Origin: Lactobacillus sp. Sy-1
Lineage (GTDB): Bacteria; Bacillota; Bacilli; Lactobacillales; Lactobacillaceae
Direction: 5' to 3'
NCBI RefSeq assembly: GCF_019303535.1
Contig: NZ_JACCIU010000001.1
Coordinates: forward strand, 868,001-932,000
Length of the DNA: 64,000 nt
A program made the translations under genes and the position numbers. The notes under the pieces are model-generated. The model did no database searches. It saw only the letters and a program-made list of their open reading frames with translations, and was not told where the DNA came from. Numbering within the stretch: the first letter of the stretch is position 1; every line of letters begins with the position of its first letter. Of the stretch, positions 16,953 through 25,991 are shown piece by piece.

Positions 16953-17966
16953 TTGAATTTTTACGAGGTAACAACTCAGCTAAAAAAGGGTGAACTGGCA
17001 CCCATTTACCTAGTTACAGGGAAACAAACTTATTTAATGGAACAGCTGAAAAAGCAGTTCGTTAAAATGATTCCAGAGGCAGATCAAACTATGAATCTTG
17101 CTAGTTATGACATGGATAGCACGCCATTATCCGAGGCAATGAATGATGCAATGTCCGCACCGTTTTTTGGTGAGCACCGACTAGTTATAATCAATAATCC
17201 GCTTTTTTTAACCGGTGAAAAGGGCAAGGGGAAAATTGACCATGCAACTGATGAGTTAATTAACTATGTACAAAATCCGCTTCCATCAACCATCTTGGTT
17301 GTGATGGCACCTTATGAAAAATTGGATGCTCGGAAGAAAATCGTGAAAATGCTAAAAAAACAGGCAGTGTGGGTTGATTTACAAGAAGTGAATGAAAATG
17401 AAACTAAAAAATATGTAGGACAATATTTAAACCATCGTGGGTATCAAATTGATCAGTCTGTAATGGAGAGCCTGATTCAAAGGACCGATGGTCAACTCTC
17501 GGCAATTATGAATGATTTACCAAAGCTAATGATTTATTGTCAAAAAGAGAAACAAATTACCAGGGATTCCGTGGCCAACTTGGTTACTAAGACCTTAAAT
17601 CAAAATATTTTTACACTCGTGGATTTAGTCTTGAAAAAGCAAACCACTAGCGCAGTAAGCCTATACCAAGAACTGTTAATGGATGGTCAGTCATCAATTC
17701 AAATTAATGCGGTTTTATTAGGTCAGTTTAGATTGTTATTACAGGTAATGGTGCTTAAAAACTATGGATATAGTCAGGGAAAACTGGCAAGCTCATTAAA
17801 AGTACATCCATACCGGGTTAAACTGGCGCTTCAAACTAGTCGGCACTACCAGTTTAAGGATTTAAAACGGGCTTTTTTAGGGTTAACCGATATTGAAAGG
17901 CAATTAAAGAGCACCAATGAATCTCCGGAATTGCTCTTTGAAATGTTTATGCTCAAGTTTGCATAA
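16953..17966 (+). CDS. holA: DNA polymerase III delta subunit
   Basis: A 337-residue clamp-loader subunit that opens the beta sliding clamp and hands it to the replicative polymerase. The AAA-like N-terminal fold (LAPIYLVTGKQTYLMEQL, SAPFFGEHRLVII) and the C-terminal collar region (ALLGQFRLLLQVMVLKNYG, LAGL-like FLGLTDIERQLKST) match HolA. The start is TTG 16953, four bases after comEC, with GTAGGTGA upstream, so it is co-transcribed with the competence genes. It ends in a strong bidirectional terminator. Confidence 0.93.
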   Translation: MNFYEVTTQLKKGELAPIYLVTGKQTYLMEQLKKQFVKMIPEADQTMNLASYDMDSTPLSEAMNDAMSAPFFGEHRLVIINNPLFLTGEKGKGKIDHATDELINYVQNPLPSTILVVMAPYEKLDARKKIVKMLKKQAVWVDLQEVNENETKKYVGQYLNHRGYQIDQSVMESLIQRTDGQLSAIMNDLPKLMIYCQKEKQITRDSVANLVTKTLNQNIFTLVDLVLKKQTTSAVSLYQELLMDGQSSIQINAVLLGQFRLLLQVMVLKNYGYSQGKLASSLKVHPYRVKLALQTSRHYQFKDLKRAFLGLTDIERQLKSTNESPELLFEMFMLKFA

Positions 17967-18006
17967 AAAAATCCCACTAACCAATTTTGATTAGTGGGAT
18001 TTTTTG
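17966..18006. terminator. Bidirectional terminator after holA
   Basis: A 15-bp perfect stem (17966-17980 with 17991-18005, core ATCCCACTAA) with a ten-base loop, flanked by A and T tracts. Confidence 0.93.
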
Positions 18007-18011
18007 AAAGT

Positions 18012-18040
18012 AAAAAACCTCAGTCATGAGCTGAGGTTTT
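18012..18040 (-). terminator. Terminator after rpsT
   Basis: AAAACCTCAG (18014-18023) pairs with CTGAGGTTTT (18031-18040). It runs into a T tract on the minus strand just past the rpsT stop. Confidence 0.9.
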
Positions 18041-18042
18041 GA

Positions 18043-18297
18043 TTACTTGTTAAAAAGTCTAGTAAGACGTGACTTGTCACGACTAGCCTTGTTAGCTTTG
18101 ATTAAACCTTTTGACTTAACATGGTCAATCTTGCTAATTGCATCCTTGAATGTTTCTTCAAGATTATCAGAACCAGCTGCTTGAGCTTTTTCAAATTTCT
18201 TGATAGCATTTCTCATTGCACTCTTTTGTACAATGTTTTGTTTTTCTGCTTTTTCATTCGTCTTTACACGCTTGATAGCGGACTTAATTACTGGCAT
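18043..18297 (-). CDS. rpsT: 30S ribosomal protein S20
   Basis: An 84-residue, Lys-rich, helical primary-binding protein of the 30S subunit that contacts 16S rRNA. The opening [17 protein letters not shown] and the [20 protein letters not shown] end are characteristic. The start is ATG 18297 with GGAGGTGA upstream. The longer frame to 18339 is not used, since family members begin M(P/A)xIKSA. It is monocistronic with a consensus-like promoter, and is divergent from rpsO. Confidence 0.97.
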   Translation of the reverse strand: MPVIKSAIKRVKTNEKAEKQNIVQKSAMRNAIKKFEKAQAAGSDNLEETFKDAISKIDHVKSKGLIKANKASRDKSRLTRLFNK

Positions 18298-18345
18298 GAT
18301 TTCACCTCCAAATACGAAGTAATGTCCATAATTCAACACTTTTTA

Positions 18346-18374
18346 ATTATACAGACTCGCTATCTTAATTGCAA
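18346..18374 (-). promoter_or_regulatory. Sigma-A promoter for rpsT
   Basis: On the minus strand: TTGCAA (18374-18369), a 17-base spacer, TATAAT (18351-18346). The -10 is a perfect match, and the start of transcription would be about 40-45 bases before the rpsT ATG. Confidence 0.75.
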
Positions 18375-18424
18375 TAGAATTCATCAAATCAATATTAACA
18401 ATCATACTAATTATTAATTAGGGG

Positions 18425-18453
18425 TTGTTAAAGATGCAATTATCTAGTATGAT
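18425..18453 (+). promoter_or_regulatory. Sigma-A promoter for rpsO
   Basis: TTGTTA at 18425-18430, 17 bases, TATGAT at 18448-18453. It predicts a leader of about 90 bases, containing the hairpin described separately. Confidence 0.7.
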
Positions 18454-18472
18454 TGATTAGTAAAACATTTTA

Positions 18473-18522
18473 ACCCTGACTTAGTTCTCCACTGTCTCAC
18501 TGGTGATTACTCAGTTACGGGT
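18473..18522 (+). promoter_or_regulatory. Structured rpsO leader hairpin
   Basis: Bases 18473-18485 pair with 18509-18522: twelve pairs, one mismatch (18482/18512), one G-T pair and one bulged C (18518), with a 23-base apical loop. The stem closes 11 bases before the rpsO ribosome site. There is no T tract, so this is not a terminator. S15 autoregulates through structured leaders in several bacteria; a similar role here is inference. Confidence 0.65.
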
Positions 18523-18549
18523 GCTTATACAAGAAAGGTGGGATTTTTT

Positions 18550-18819
18550 ATGGCTCTTACACAAGAACATAAGAATGAAATTATCAAAAAATACGCTCGT
18601 CACGAAGGTGACACTGGATCAGCAGAAGTTCAAATCGCTGTTTTAACTGCTGATATTAATGAAATTAATAACCACATGAAGGAACACAAGAAAGATTTCC
18701 ATTCACAACGTGGATTAATGAAGAAGATTGGTCACCGTCGTAACCTTCTTGCTTACTTACGTAACAAGGACGTTCAACGTTACCGTGAACTAATTAACAG
18801 TCTTGGCCTACGTCGTTAA
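18550..18819 (+). CDS. rpsO: 30S ribosomal protein S15
   Basis: An 89-residue primary 16S rRNA-binding protein of the 30S platform. The sequence [32 protein letters not shown], the [11 protein letters not shown] motif and the end [12 protein letters not shown] are diagnostic. The start is ATG 18550 with AAAGGTGG at 18535-18541; an in-frame GTG at 18538 falls inside the ribosome site and is rejected. It has its own promoter, structured leader and terminator. Confidence 0.97.
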   Translation: MALTQEHKNEIIKKYARHEGDTGSAEVQIAVLTADINEINNHMKEHKKDFHSQRGLMKKIGHRRNLLAYLRNKDVQRYRELINSLGLRR

Positions 18820-18826
18820 TACTGTT

Positions 18827-18867
18827 AAAAGGGGTGGGCTGCAATTAGCAGCTACACCCTTTTTTTG
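18827..18867 (+). terminator. Terminator after rpsO
   Basis: A stem with AAAGGGG and GGCTGC on the left and GCAGC and ACCCTTT on the right, around an AATTA loop, runs into seven T. Confidence 0.88.
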
Positions 18868-18958
18868 TACATAATAATACGTTCGGTTTTAAAATATGAT
18901 AAAATAACTCATAGATATTATGAACGTAATTAAAAAGAAAAAATTTCTGAGGTGAATT

Positions 18959-20689
18959 ATGAAGGAAAAAGTGAAGATTATTCCACTTGGTGGGGTAAGA
19001 GAAGATGGCGAAAACCTATACGCCGTAGATATTAATGATGGAATTTATGTTTTAGATTGTGGATTAAAATATCCTGAAAATGAAATGTTAGGAATTGATT
19101 TTGTGATTCCTGATATGACATATTTACGGGAAAATCGTGATCGAATCGTGGGAGTCTTTTTAACCCATGGACATGCAGATGCAATTGGCGCATTACCATA
19201 TTTTCTATCTGAATTTAATGTTCCTGTTTTTGGATCTGAATTAACAATTGCGCTGGCTAAGTTATTAGTTAAAGACAATAAAGGTAGCCGTAAGTTCGAT
19301 AATTTTAACGTTATTAATGAGGATAGTGAAATTATTTTTGATGATGTCACAGTTACCTTCTTTAAGACTACCCACTCAATTCCAGAATCGATGGGAATTG
19401 TTTTAGATACTAAATTTGGCAAGATTGTTTATACTGGTGACTTTAAATTTGACCAGACTGCATCCGAAGGCTATCAAACTGACTATGCAGCATTAGGTGA
19501 TATTGGTCGTAGTGGGGTCTTAGCATTGCTTAGTGATTCTTCAAATGCTGAAAACCCAAACCAGGGAACTAATGAACGTAAAATTGCTAACTACATTGAT
19601 GATACGTTTGAATATCATGAAAATCGCATTATTGTTGCTTGTGCTGCATACAATATTCTTAGAATTCAGCAGGTATTTAACGCCGCAGCCAAGAGCGAAC
19701 GAAAAGTATTCCTTACGAACCAAAACTTAGAAAAAATTGTAAATACTGCAATTAAATTGCATAAGTTGAACCTACCAAAGAAGGATCTATTAATTTCTAA
19801 GATTGCAGAATTAGATAAGTTAGATCCATCTGAAACGGTTATTCTCCAAACTGGAAAGATGGGCGAACCAATTAAGGCCCTTCAAAGAATGACTAGTAAG
19901 CAATCCGTTGATAATCCAATTAGCGTTAAGGAAGGGGACATGGTTTTAATTGCCACCACTCCTGCACCAGCGATGGAAACAAACGTTGCTAGAACTCGTG
20001 ATATGATTTACCGGGCAAATGCAGAGGTTAAAATGATTTCAGATGATATTAAATCATCTGGTGATGCTAGCCAAGAAGACCTTCAATTCATGTTAAACAT
20101 CCTAAAGCCTAAGTACTTAGTCCCAGTTCAAGGGGAATATCGGATGTTAGAAGCCCATGCCAATGTTGCTGAAGAAATTGGCTTTCCAGCTGATAATATC
20201 TTTATTCCAGCTAAGGGTGACGTTTTAGAATACGATGGAAATAAAATGTTGCGGGCAAGTAGCGTGGACGCTGGTGATATAATGATTGATGGAATCGGTG
20301 TTGGTGATATTGGGAATATCGTCTTACGTGATAGAAAGGTCCTTTCTGAAGACGGCATTTTCGTCGTGGTTGTTACCATTAACCGGAAGAAAAAGACGGT
20401 TATTGCTCAGCCTAAGATTACATCCCGTGGTTTCATCTATGTTAAAGCTAATAAGTCGCTGATGAACGAAGCCTCTAAAATTGTTTATGATGCTGTTCAA
20501 TACAATCTTGATAATAAAGAATTTGACTGGGGCCATTTAAAGCAAGACGTTCGGGATAAGTTAAGCTCATTCCTGTTTGACCAAACTAAACGGCGTCCTG
20601 TGATTCTACCAGTAATTATGGAAGTTCACCAACATCATAAAGGGCACAAGAACAATAAAAAAGCAGCTAATTCAAAGGGTGAAAACTAG
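18959..20689 (+). CDS. rnjB: Ribonuclease J2
   Basis: A 576-residue paralogue of RNase J1 with the same MBL/beta-CASP architecture and the PVQGEYRMLEAH and ITSRGFIYVK C-terminal segments. The metal motif reads HGHADAIG (His70, His72, Asp74) where J1 has HGHEDHIG, so Glu and the fourth His are replaced by Ala. This is the known state of J2 proteins, which are weak nucleases that assemble with J1. The C-terminus ends in a His/Lys/Asn-rich tail. GAGGTGAATT precedes the ATG. A TPR gene follows within 16 bases and is likely in the same transcript. Confidence 0.95.
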   Translation: MKEKVKIIPLGGVREDGENLYAVDINDGIYVLDCGLKYPENEMLGIDFVIPDMTYLRENRDRIVGVFLTHGHADAIGALPYFLSEFNVPVFGSELTIALAKLLVKDNKGSRKFDNFNVINEDSEIIFDDVTVTFFKTTHSIPESMGIVLDTKFGKIVYTGDFKFDQTASEGYQTDYAALGDIGRSGVLALLSDSSNAENPNQGTNERKIANYIDDTFEYHENRIIVACAAYNILRIQQVFNAAAKSERKVFLTNQNLEKIVNTAIKLHKLNLPKKDLLISKIAELDKLDPSETVILQTGKMGEPIKALQRMTSKQSVDNPISVKEGDMVLIATTPAPAMETNVARTRDMIYRANAEVKMISDDIKSSGDASQEDLQFMLNILKPKYLVPVQGEYRMLEAHANVAEEIGFPADNIFIPAKGDVLEYDGNKMLRASSVDAGDIMIDGIGVGDIGNIVLRDRKVLSEDGIFVVVVTINRKKKTVIAQPKITSRGFIYVKANKSLMNEASKIVYDAVQYNLDNKEFDWGHLKQDVRDKLSSFLFDQTKRRPVILPVIMEVHQHHKGHKNNKKAANSKGEN

Positions 20690-20704
20690 GAAGTGGAGTC
20701 GAAT

Positions 20705-21619
20705 TTGAACTATGATGAATTATGGAATTCCATTTATCAAAATTTAGCTATTCACCATTATTCCATGGCAATTGCAGATTTAAAGAAAATTTATGAAAAT
20801 GACCCGTCTAAAAAAGCTAACTTATTACTTGTGAAAGCGTTGGTTGATAATCAGGATTATTTAGCTGCTAAGGAATATATGTTAGAAAAAATTAATGATT
20901 ATCAAGATTCTGAGGCTAATTTTAAATTGATGGTTAAAATTTTTGGACTTAACCATAACTTTATTCAAGCTCAGATTATGATTCGTTCAGTAAAAAATGG
21001 TGTCTTTCAATCAGAATTACAGAACGATTTTAATCGGCTGCAGCGTGAATTTATTAATAGTCATCCTGATGAAATTAATAAAATGGAAATGAATCTATAT
21101 CACATTGGTGGAGCTCAACTTCCCATTCAACAACAAATTATTACTGAATCAATGAACCTGCCAGTCCCTAATTACGTAGACGGTGCCAAGGGTGCTTTAT
21201 CTGATCCGTTCTTGTATCCTGCGATTAGATTTAGTCTTTTAGATGTCTTAAGAGAGCTTCAATTTACCCAATTCATTGACATTAATTGGCTTGATAAAAA
21301 GGTTCACCGGGTGAATTTATTCAAGCTAGTTCCGCTTTCAGAAACGATGAGTGCCGTTGGGATTTTTAATGTTTTAGAACGGCGGTTCGGGCAAACTTCA
21401 CCAACCATTTTTCAAAATATGGTTAAAACCTTTAACTTATTTTTAGCCTATTTGTACCCATTTGGCGATGAAATTGTTACTGATTATTCACTATGGGTAT
21501 CGGTTGCCTATCAAATGCAAAAGGGGAACCATTTGGACTTAAACCAGTTAGATGACGATGCTAAAGCTGTCTATGATTGGCAATTCAGGTTATTAAAGAT
21601 AATTGAATCGATAAAATAA
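20705..21619 (+). CDS. TPR-like protein downstream of rnjB
   Basis: A 304-residue soluble protein. The N-terminal third looks like two or three helical TPR-type repeats (SMAIADLKKIYENDPSKKANLL; DYLAAKEYMLEKINDYQDSEANF). The remainder, including PNYVDGAKGALSDPFLYPAIR and WVSVAYQM, I do not recognise. Homologous genes follow rnjB in related lactobacilli as I recall, but no function is established. I chose TTG 20705 because GGAG (20695-20698) is six bases before it; the frame extends to GTG 20693, which lies too close to that site. Confidence 0.75.
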   Translation: MNYDELWNSIYQNLAIHHYSMAIADLKKIYENDPSKKANLLLVKALVDNQDYLAAKEYMLEKINDYQDSEANFKLMVKIFGLNHNFIQAQIMIRSVKNGVFQSELQNDFNRLQREFINSHPDEINKMEMNLYHIGGAQLPIQQQIITESMNLPVPNYVDGAKGALSDPFLYPAIRFSLLDVLRELQFTQFIDINWLDKKVHRVNLFKLVPLSETMSAVGIFNVLERRFGQTSPTIFQNMVKTFNLFLAYLYPFGDEIVTDYSLWVSVAYQMQKGNHLDLNQLDDDAKAVYDWQFRLLKIIESIK

Positions 21620-21620
21620 C

Positions 21621-21649
21621 TTGACAATCAATTGAAAAATTGATTTAAT
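21621..21649 (+). promoter_or_regulatory. Distal tuf promoter P1
   Basis: A perfect TTGACA (21621-21626), 17 bases and TTTAAT (21644-21649) with TG one base upstream. The spacer carries the inverted repeat ATCAATT/AATTGAT (21627-21633 and 21638-21644). It begins one base after the TPR gene's stop. Confidence 0.75.
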
Positions 21650-21689
21650 CTAAACTATCGAAAATATTTATTTTTGTGTTTTTTTTGTG

Positions 21690-21718
21690 TTTACAAATAG
21701 GAATACACTAGATATAAT
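21690..21718 (+). promoter_or_regulatory. tuf promoter P2
   Basis: TTTACA (21690-21695), a 17-base spacer and a perfect TATAAT (21713-21718). It predicts a leader of about 120 bases. Confidence 0.78.
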
Positions 21719-21741
21719 ATTAGAGGATATTCTTCTTGAGA

Positions 21742-21813
21742 GCGATACAACTTTGTATTTTTGAGAAGATGTAGTATAATAATACTAAAAGATGTATCGC
21801 AATCTCGCGATAC
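21742..21813 (+). promoter_or_regulatory. tuf leader with competing hairpins
   Basis: GCGATACA (21742-21749) and GCGATAC (21807-21813) can each pair with TGTATCGC/GTATCGC (21793-21800), giving two mutually exclusive structures. ATACA/TGTAT (21745-21749 and 21754-21758) adds a further local hairpin that competes with the first. Confidence 0.55.
21753..21780 (+). promoter_or_regulatory. Possible proximal tuf promoter P3
   Basis: A perfect TATAAT (21775-21780) with a weak TTGTAT (21753-21758) at 16 bases. It overlaps the leader hairpins, so it may be fortuitous. Confidence 0.4.
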
Positions 21814-21845
21814 TAGTCTTTCGAAAATCACAGGAGGTTTCATTA

Positions 21846-23033
21846 ATGGCAAAAGAACATTATGAAAGAACAAAACCCCATGTAAATATTGGTACTATTG
21901 GCCATATTGATCATGGTAAGACTACTTTAACTGCAGCAATTACTAAGGTATTAGCTGATAGAGGTTTGGCTAAGGCCGAAGACTACGCTGATATCGATGC
22001 TGCTCCAGAAGAACGTGAACGTGGTATCACGATCAACACTGCGCACGTTGAATACGAAACTGAAAAGCGTCACTATGCTCACGTTGATGCTCCAGGACAT
22101 GCTGATTACATTAAGAACATGATCACTGGTGCTGCTCAAATGGATGGTGCTATCTTAGTTGTTGCCGCAACTGATGGTCCTATGCCACAAACTCGTGAAC
22201 ACATCCTTCTTGCTCGCCAAGTTGGTGTTGAATACATCGTTGTATTCTTAAACAAGACTGATTTAGTTGATGATGACGAATTAGTTGACTTGGTTGAAAT
22301 GGAAGTTCGTGAATTACTTTCAGAATACGATTACCCTGGTGATGATATTCCTGTTGTTCGTGGTTCAGCTCTTAAGGCTTTACAAGGTGACGAAGAACAA
22401 GAAAAAGTTATCTTGAAGTTAATGGACATCGTTGATGAATACATCCCAACTCCAGAACGTGATGACAGCAAGCCATTCTTAATGCCTGTTGAAGACGTAT
22501 TCTCAATCACTGGTCGTGGTACTGTTGCTTCTGGTCGTATCGACCGTGGTAAGATCGGTGTTGGTGACCCAGTTGAAATCGTTGGTCTTACTGACGAAGC
22601 ATTGAAGTCTACTGTTACTGGACTTGAAATGTTCCGTAAGACTCTTGACGAAGGGGAAGCCGGAGATAACGTTGGGGTATTACTTCGTGGTGTTGACCGT
22701 GACCAAGTTGTTCGTGGACAAGTTCTTGCTGCTCCAGGTTCAATCAAGACTCACAAGAAGTTTACTGGTCAAGTTTATATCTTGAGTAAAGAAGAAGGTG
22801 GACGTCATACTCCATTCTTCTCAAACTACCGTCCACAATTCTACTTCCATACTACCGATGTTACTGGTGTTATCGAACTAGAAGACGGTGTTGAAATGGT
22901 TATGCCTGGTGATAACGTTACTTTCCACGTGGACTTAACTAAGCCAGTTGCCATCGAACAAGGTACTAAGTTTACCATCCGTGAAGGTGGTCATACTGTC
23001 GGTGCCGGTGTTGTTTCTGAAATTGATGACTAA
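21846..23033 (+). CDS. tuf: Elongation factor Tu
   Basis: The 395-residue GTPase that brings aminoacyl-tRNA to the ribosome. G1 is GHIDHGKT (residues 19-26; most orthologues have GHVDHGKT), G3 is [11 protein letters not shown] and G4 is NKTD, followed by the standard domains II and III ending [11 protein letters not shown]. The start is ATG 21846, 12 bases after the start of AGGAGG; the frame is open to 21792 but not family-like. Codon use is strongly biased to GGT/GTT/CGT, as expected for high expression. It is monocistronic with several promoters and a terminator. Confidence 0.98.
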   Translation: MAKEHYERTKPHVNIGTIGHIDHGKTTLTAAITKVLADRGLAKAEDYADIDAAPEERERGITINTAHVEYETEKRHYAHVDAPGHADYIKNMITGAAQMDGAILVVAATDGPMPQTREHILLARQVGVEYIVVFLNKTDLVDDDELVDLVEMEVRELLSEYDYPGDDIPVVRGSALKALQGDEEQEKVILKLMDIVDEYIPTPERDDSKPFLMPVEDVFSITGRGTVASGRIDRGKIGVGDPVEIVGLTDEALKSTVTGLEMFRKTLDEGEAGDNVGVLLRGVDRDQVVRGQVLAAPGSIKTHKKFTGQVYILSKEEGGRHTPFFSNYRPQFYFHTTDVTGVIELEDGVEMVMPGDNVTFHVDLTKPVAIEQGTKFTIREGGHTVGAGVVSEIDD

Positions 23034-23052
23034 TTTTTAGATAATAACATTT

Positions 23053-23090
23053 AAAAGGGTTTGAAGCTTTTGCTTCAAATCCTTTTTATT
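23053..23090 (+). terminator. Terminator after tuf
   Basis: A long stem (AAAAGGGTTTGAAGC with GCTTCAAATCCTTTT, one G-T pair) closing on a TTTT loop, with a T tract. Confidence 0.92.
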
Positions 23091-23101
23091 TTGCAAAAAA
23101 T

Positions 23102-23117
23102 TGATTAATATTAATCA
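23102..23117. repeat. Perfect 16-bp palindrome upstream of tig promoter
   Basis: TGATTAAT followed directly by ATTAATCA. It ends 16 bases before the predicted -35 box of tig and has no loop, so it looks like an operator rather than a hairpin. Confidence 0.6.
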
Positions 23118-23133
23118 CATTTAGTTGCTTTGA

Positions 23134-23162
23134 TTGCTTGATTTTAGCTAAGATGGTATACT
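23134..23162 (+). promoter_or_regulatory. Sigma-A promoter for tig
   Basis: TTGCTT (23134-23139), 17 bases and TATACT (23157-23162) with TG one base upstream. It gives a leader of about 120 bases. Confidence 0.7.
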
Positions 23163-23182
23163 TTTATATGTAGTTATTAAGG

Positions 23183-23246
23183 ACTAATTAATCTAATTTG
23201 ATTAGTAGTTTAACGAAGTTATTTAATCACTTTCCTGATTAAATAA
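23183..23246 (+). promoter_or_regulatory. Tandem hairpins in the tig 5' leader
   Basis: Hairpin 1: 23183-23191 with 23198-23206 (nine pairs, one G-T, six-base loop). Hairpin 2: 23219-23229 with 23236-23246, a perfect 11-bp stem with loop CTTTCC. No T tract follows either, so they are not ordinary terminators. Confidence 0.6.
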
Positions 23247-23288
23247 ATTAAAATTAATAATAATATTTTTCATCTCGGAGGGAATAAA

Positions 23289-24605
23289 ATGTCTGCAAAA
23301 TGGGAAAAGAAAGGTACCAATGATGGAGAATTAACTTTTGAAATCGGTACAGATAAAATTAAGGAAGGTTTAGATAAGGCTTTCCAAAAGAACAAAAAGA
23401 ATGTGAATATCCCTGGATTCCGTAAGGGAAAGGTTTCACGTCAAATCTTTAACGAAATGTATGGTGAAGAATCACTATACCAAGATGCTTTAAACATCTT
23501 ACTTCCAGAAGCTTACAGCGATGCTGTTAAGGAAACTGGAATCGATCCAGTTGCCCAACCAGAAGTTGATGTGGAATCACTTGAAAAAGGGAAGCCTTGG
23601 GTCTTAAAGGCAGTTGTTACTGTTAAGCCAGAAGTTAAGCTTGGCGAATACAAGGGAATTTCTGTTGAAAAGCAAAATACTCGGGTATACAAGAAGGATA
23701 TTGATGAAGCAATTGAAAAGAAACGTCAATCACAAGCTGAATTAGTATTGAAGGAAGACAAGCCAGCTGAAGAAGGCGATACTGTAATTATTGACTTCGA
23801 CGGTTACGTTGATGGCAAGCAATTCGATGGTGGTCAAGCTAATAACTACTCATTAGAATTAGGTTCACACTCATTTATTGATAACTTTGAAGATCAATTA
23901 GTAGGCCACAAGGCTGGGGACGAAGTTGATGTTGATGTTACCTTCCCTGACGATTACCAAGCAAAGGAATTGGAAGGTAAGAAGGCTACTTTCAAGGTTA
24001 AGATTCACGAAGTAAAGGAAAAGCAATTACCAAAACTTGACGATGAATTTGCTAAGGATGTTGACGAAGATGTTGACAGCCTAGACGAATTAAAAGACAA
24101 GGTTAAGGAACAACTTAAGAGCGAAAAGGAAACTGAAGCTAAGAATAACATTGAAGACGAAGCAATTAGCGGAGCCGTTGATAACGCTGAAGTTAAAGAA
24201 ATTCCTCAAGCAATGATTGATGAAGACACTGAACGTCAAATGGATCAATACCTTGCTAACATGCAACAACAAGGAATTAATGCTCAAATGTACTTCCAAC
24301 TTACTGGAACTAGTAAGGAAGACCTTAAGAAGCAATTTGCTGATGGTGCAAGTCGTCGTGTAAAGACTAACCTTGTTCTTGAAGCAATCGTTGAAGCTGA
24401 AAACATTAAGCCAACAGAAGAAGAAGTAAAAGAAGAAATTGCGACCCTTGCTAAACAATATGGAATGAAGGAAGAAGCAATTAAGAGTGCTTTATCCGAA
24501 GACATGCTTAAGCATGATATTGCAATTCAAAGTGCTGTTAAGTTAATTACTGATAGTGCAAAGCAAGATAAGCCTGCTAGCAAGAATGAAGATAGCGAAG
24601 AATAA
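23289..24605 (+). CDS. tig: Trigger factor
   Basis: A 438-residue ribosome-bound chaperone and peptidyl-prolyl isomerase that meets nascent chains at the exit tunnel. The N-terminal ribosome-binding signature is [14 protein letters not shown] (about residues 37-50). The FKBP-like domain follows ([20 protein letters not shown]), then the long helical arms. CTCGGAGGG precedes the ATG. The C-terminus is Lys/Asp/Glu-rich. It is followed by clpX, the usual tig-clpX order, but each has its own promoter and a terminator lies between. Confidence 0.97.
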   Translation: MSAKWEKKGTNDGELTFEIGTDKIKEGLDKAFQKNKKNVNIPGFRKGKVSRQIFNEMYGEESLYQDALNILLPEAYSDAVKETGIDPVAQPEVDVESLEKGKPWVLKAVVTVKPEVKLGEYKGISVEKQNTRVYKKDIDEAIEKKRQSQAELVLKEDKPAEEGDTVIIDFDGYVDGKQFDGGQANNYSLELGSHSFIDNFEDQLVGHKAGDEVDVDVTFPDDYQAKELEGKKATFKVKIHEVKEKQLPKLDDEFAKDVDEDVDSLDELKDKVKEQLKSEKETEAKNNIEDEAISGAVDNAEVKEIPQAMIDEDTERQMDQYLANMQQQGINAQMYFQLTGTSKEDLKKQFADGASRRVKTNLVLEAIVEAENIKPTEEEVKEEIATLAKQYGMKEEAIKSALSEDMLKHDIAIQSAVKLITDSAKQDKPASKNEDSEE

Positions 24606-24617
24606 TATTTCTTGATT

Positions 24618-24653
24618 AAAACCAGTTGGCGGTTTTCGCTAACTGGTTTTTTT
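24618..24653 (+). terminator. Terminator after tig
   Basis: AAAACCAGTT (24618-24627) pairs with AACTGGTTTT (24641-24650), with GC pairs inside, followed by T. Confidence 0.92.
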
Positions 24654-24669
24654 ATTGCAAGCTAATTAT

Positions 24670-24698
24670 TTTAACTCCGTTCTAAATTATGCTATAGT
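24670..24698 (+). promoter_or_regulatory. Sigma-A promoter for clpX
   Basis: TTTAAC (24670-24675), 17 bases and TATAGT (24693-24698) with TG one base upstream (extended -10). Confidence 0.65.
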
Positions 24699-24742
24699 GT
24701 TGAAACTGATATTTATAAAACCAAACTGTGAGGTGCATACAT

Positions 24743-25987
24743 TTGTTTGATGATGATGATAAGGGGCCAGTAATTTGCTCATTTTGTGGCAAATCTCAAG
24801 ATCAAGTTCAAAAGATTGTTGCTGGACCTGGTGTTTATATTTGTAATGAATGTATCGATTTATGTAAACAGATTGTTGACGAGGAATTAGCGCAAGATAA
24901 TAAGAGTGTTGACATTAAGTCACTAACACCTGCTGAAATCGTTGATAAATTAAATCAATATGTAATTGGCCAAAGTGAAGCTAAGAAGACGCTTGCGGTT
25001 GCTGTTTATAACCATTACAAGCGGATCAAGAGTATGGAAACGGTAAAGCCAGGGGATACTGAATTACAAAAGAGTAATATTGCCATGATTGGACCAACTG
25101 GTTCTGGGAAAACTTACTTGGCACAGACGCTTGCGCGAATTTTAAACGTTCCATTTGCAATTGCTGATGCAACCACCCTTACTCAGGCTGGGTACGTAGG
25201 GGAAGATGTTGAAAACATCATCTTGAAGTTGTTACAAAATGCAGATTTTGATGTAGAAAGAGCCCAAAAGGGAATCATCTACATTGATGAAATCGATAAG
25301 ATTGCTAAGAAGTCTGAAAACGTTTCAATTACCCGTGATGTTTCTGGTGAAGGGGTTCAACAATCACTGTTGAAGATCCTTGAAGGAACCATTGCTAATG
25401 TTCCACCTGAAGGTGGTCGCAAGAATCCGCAACAAAAGTTTATTCAAGTAGATACTACTAACATCTTATTTATCGTTGGTGGAGCCTTTGATGGAATCGA
25501 AACCATTGTTAAGGATCGGCTCGGTAAGAAGACGATTGGATTCGGGACTGATAACGATGAATTAGCAGACATGGATGATAATGACATCATGCAACATGTT
25601 ATTACTGAAGACCTGCTTAAATTCGGTTTAATTCCAGAATTTATTGGGCGGTTACCAATCCTAACTGCTTTGAACAAGTTAACTGAATCTGACTTAGTTC
25701 GGGTGTTAACTGAACCAAAGAATGCGCTAGTTAAGCAGTATCAAAAGCTACTAGAACTAGATGGCGTGGACTTGGAATTCAGTGAAGATGCGTTGAAAGC
25801 AATGGCGAAGTTAGCGATTGACCGTGATACCGGTGCTCGGGGACTACGTTCAATTATTGAAAACGTAATGGAAAACATTATGTATGAAGTTCCTAGTCGA
25901 ACTGACGTTGATAAGGTTGTCGTTACTAAGGATTCTGTTACGGAACATACAGAACCCAAGCTGGTTTTAAAAACTGAATCTAAATAA
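24743..25987 (+). CDS. clpX: ATP-dependent Clp protease ATPase subunit ClpX
   Basis: A 414-residue AAA+ unfoldase that feeds tagged substrates into ClpP. The N-terminal zinc-binding C4 domain is visible (CSFCGKS and CNECIDLC), as are Walker A GPTGSGKT, the pore loop GYVGEDVE, Walker [11 protein letters not shown], the IGF loop for ClpP docking (KTIGFGTDN) and the [11 protein letters not shown] sensor region. I start at TTG 24743, seven bases after GAGGTG; the frame extends to GTG 24728 but that codon precedes the ribosome site. It is separated from ysxC by a terminator. Confidence 0.96.
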   Translation: MFDDDDKGPVICSFCGKSQDQVQKIVAGPGVYICNECIDLCKQIVDEELAQDNKSVDIKSLTPAEIVDKLNQYVIGQSEAKKTLAVAVYNHYKRIKSMETVKPGDTELQKSNIAMIGPTGSGKTYLAQTLARILNVPFAIADATTLTQAGYVGEDVENIILKLLQNADFDVERAQKGIIYIDEIDKIAKKSENVSITRDVSGEGVQQSLLKILEGTIANVPPEGGRKNPQQKFIQVDTTNILFIVGGAFDGIETIVKDRLGKKTIGFGTDNDELADMDDNDIMQHVITEDLLKFGLIPEFIGRLPILTALNKLTESDLVRVLTEPKNALVKQYQKLLELDGVDLEFSEDALKAMAKLAIDRDTGARGLRSIIENVMENIMYEVPSRTDVDKVVVTKDSVTEHTEPKLVLKTESK

Positions 25988-25991
25988 AACT

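Noticed and set aside
19164-19200. Possible inactivating mutation in the second RNase J
   Set aside because: HGHADAIG in place of HGHEDHIG is the usual state of RNase J2 proteins, not a local defect.
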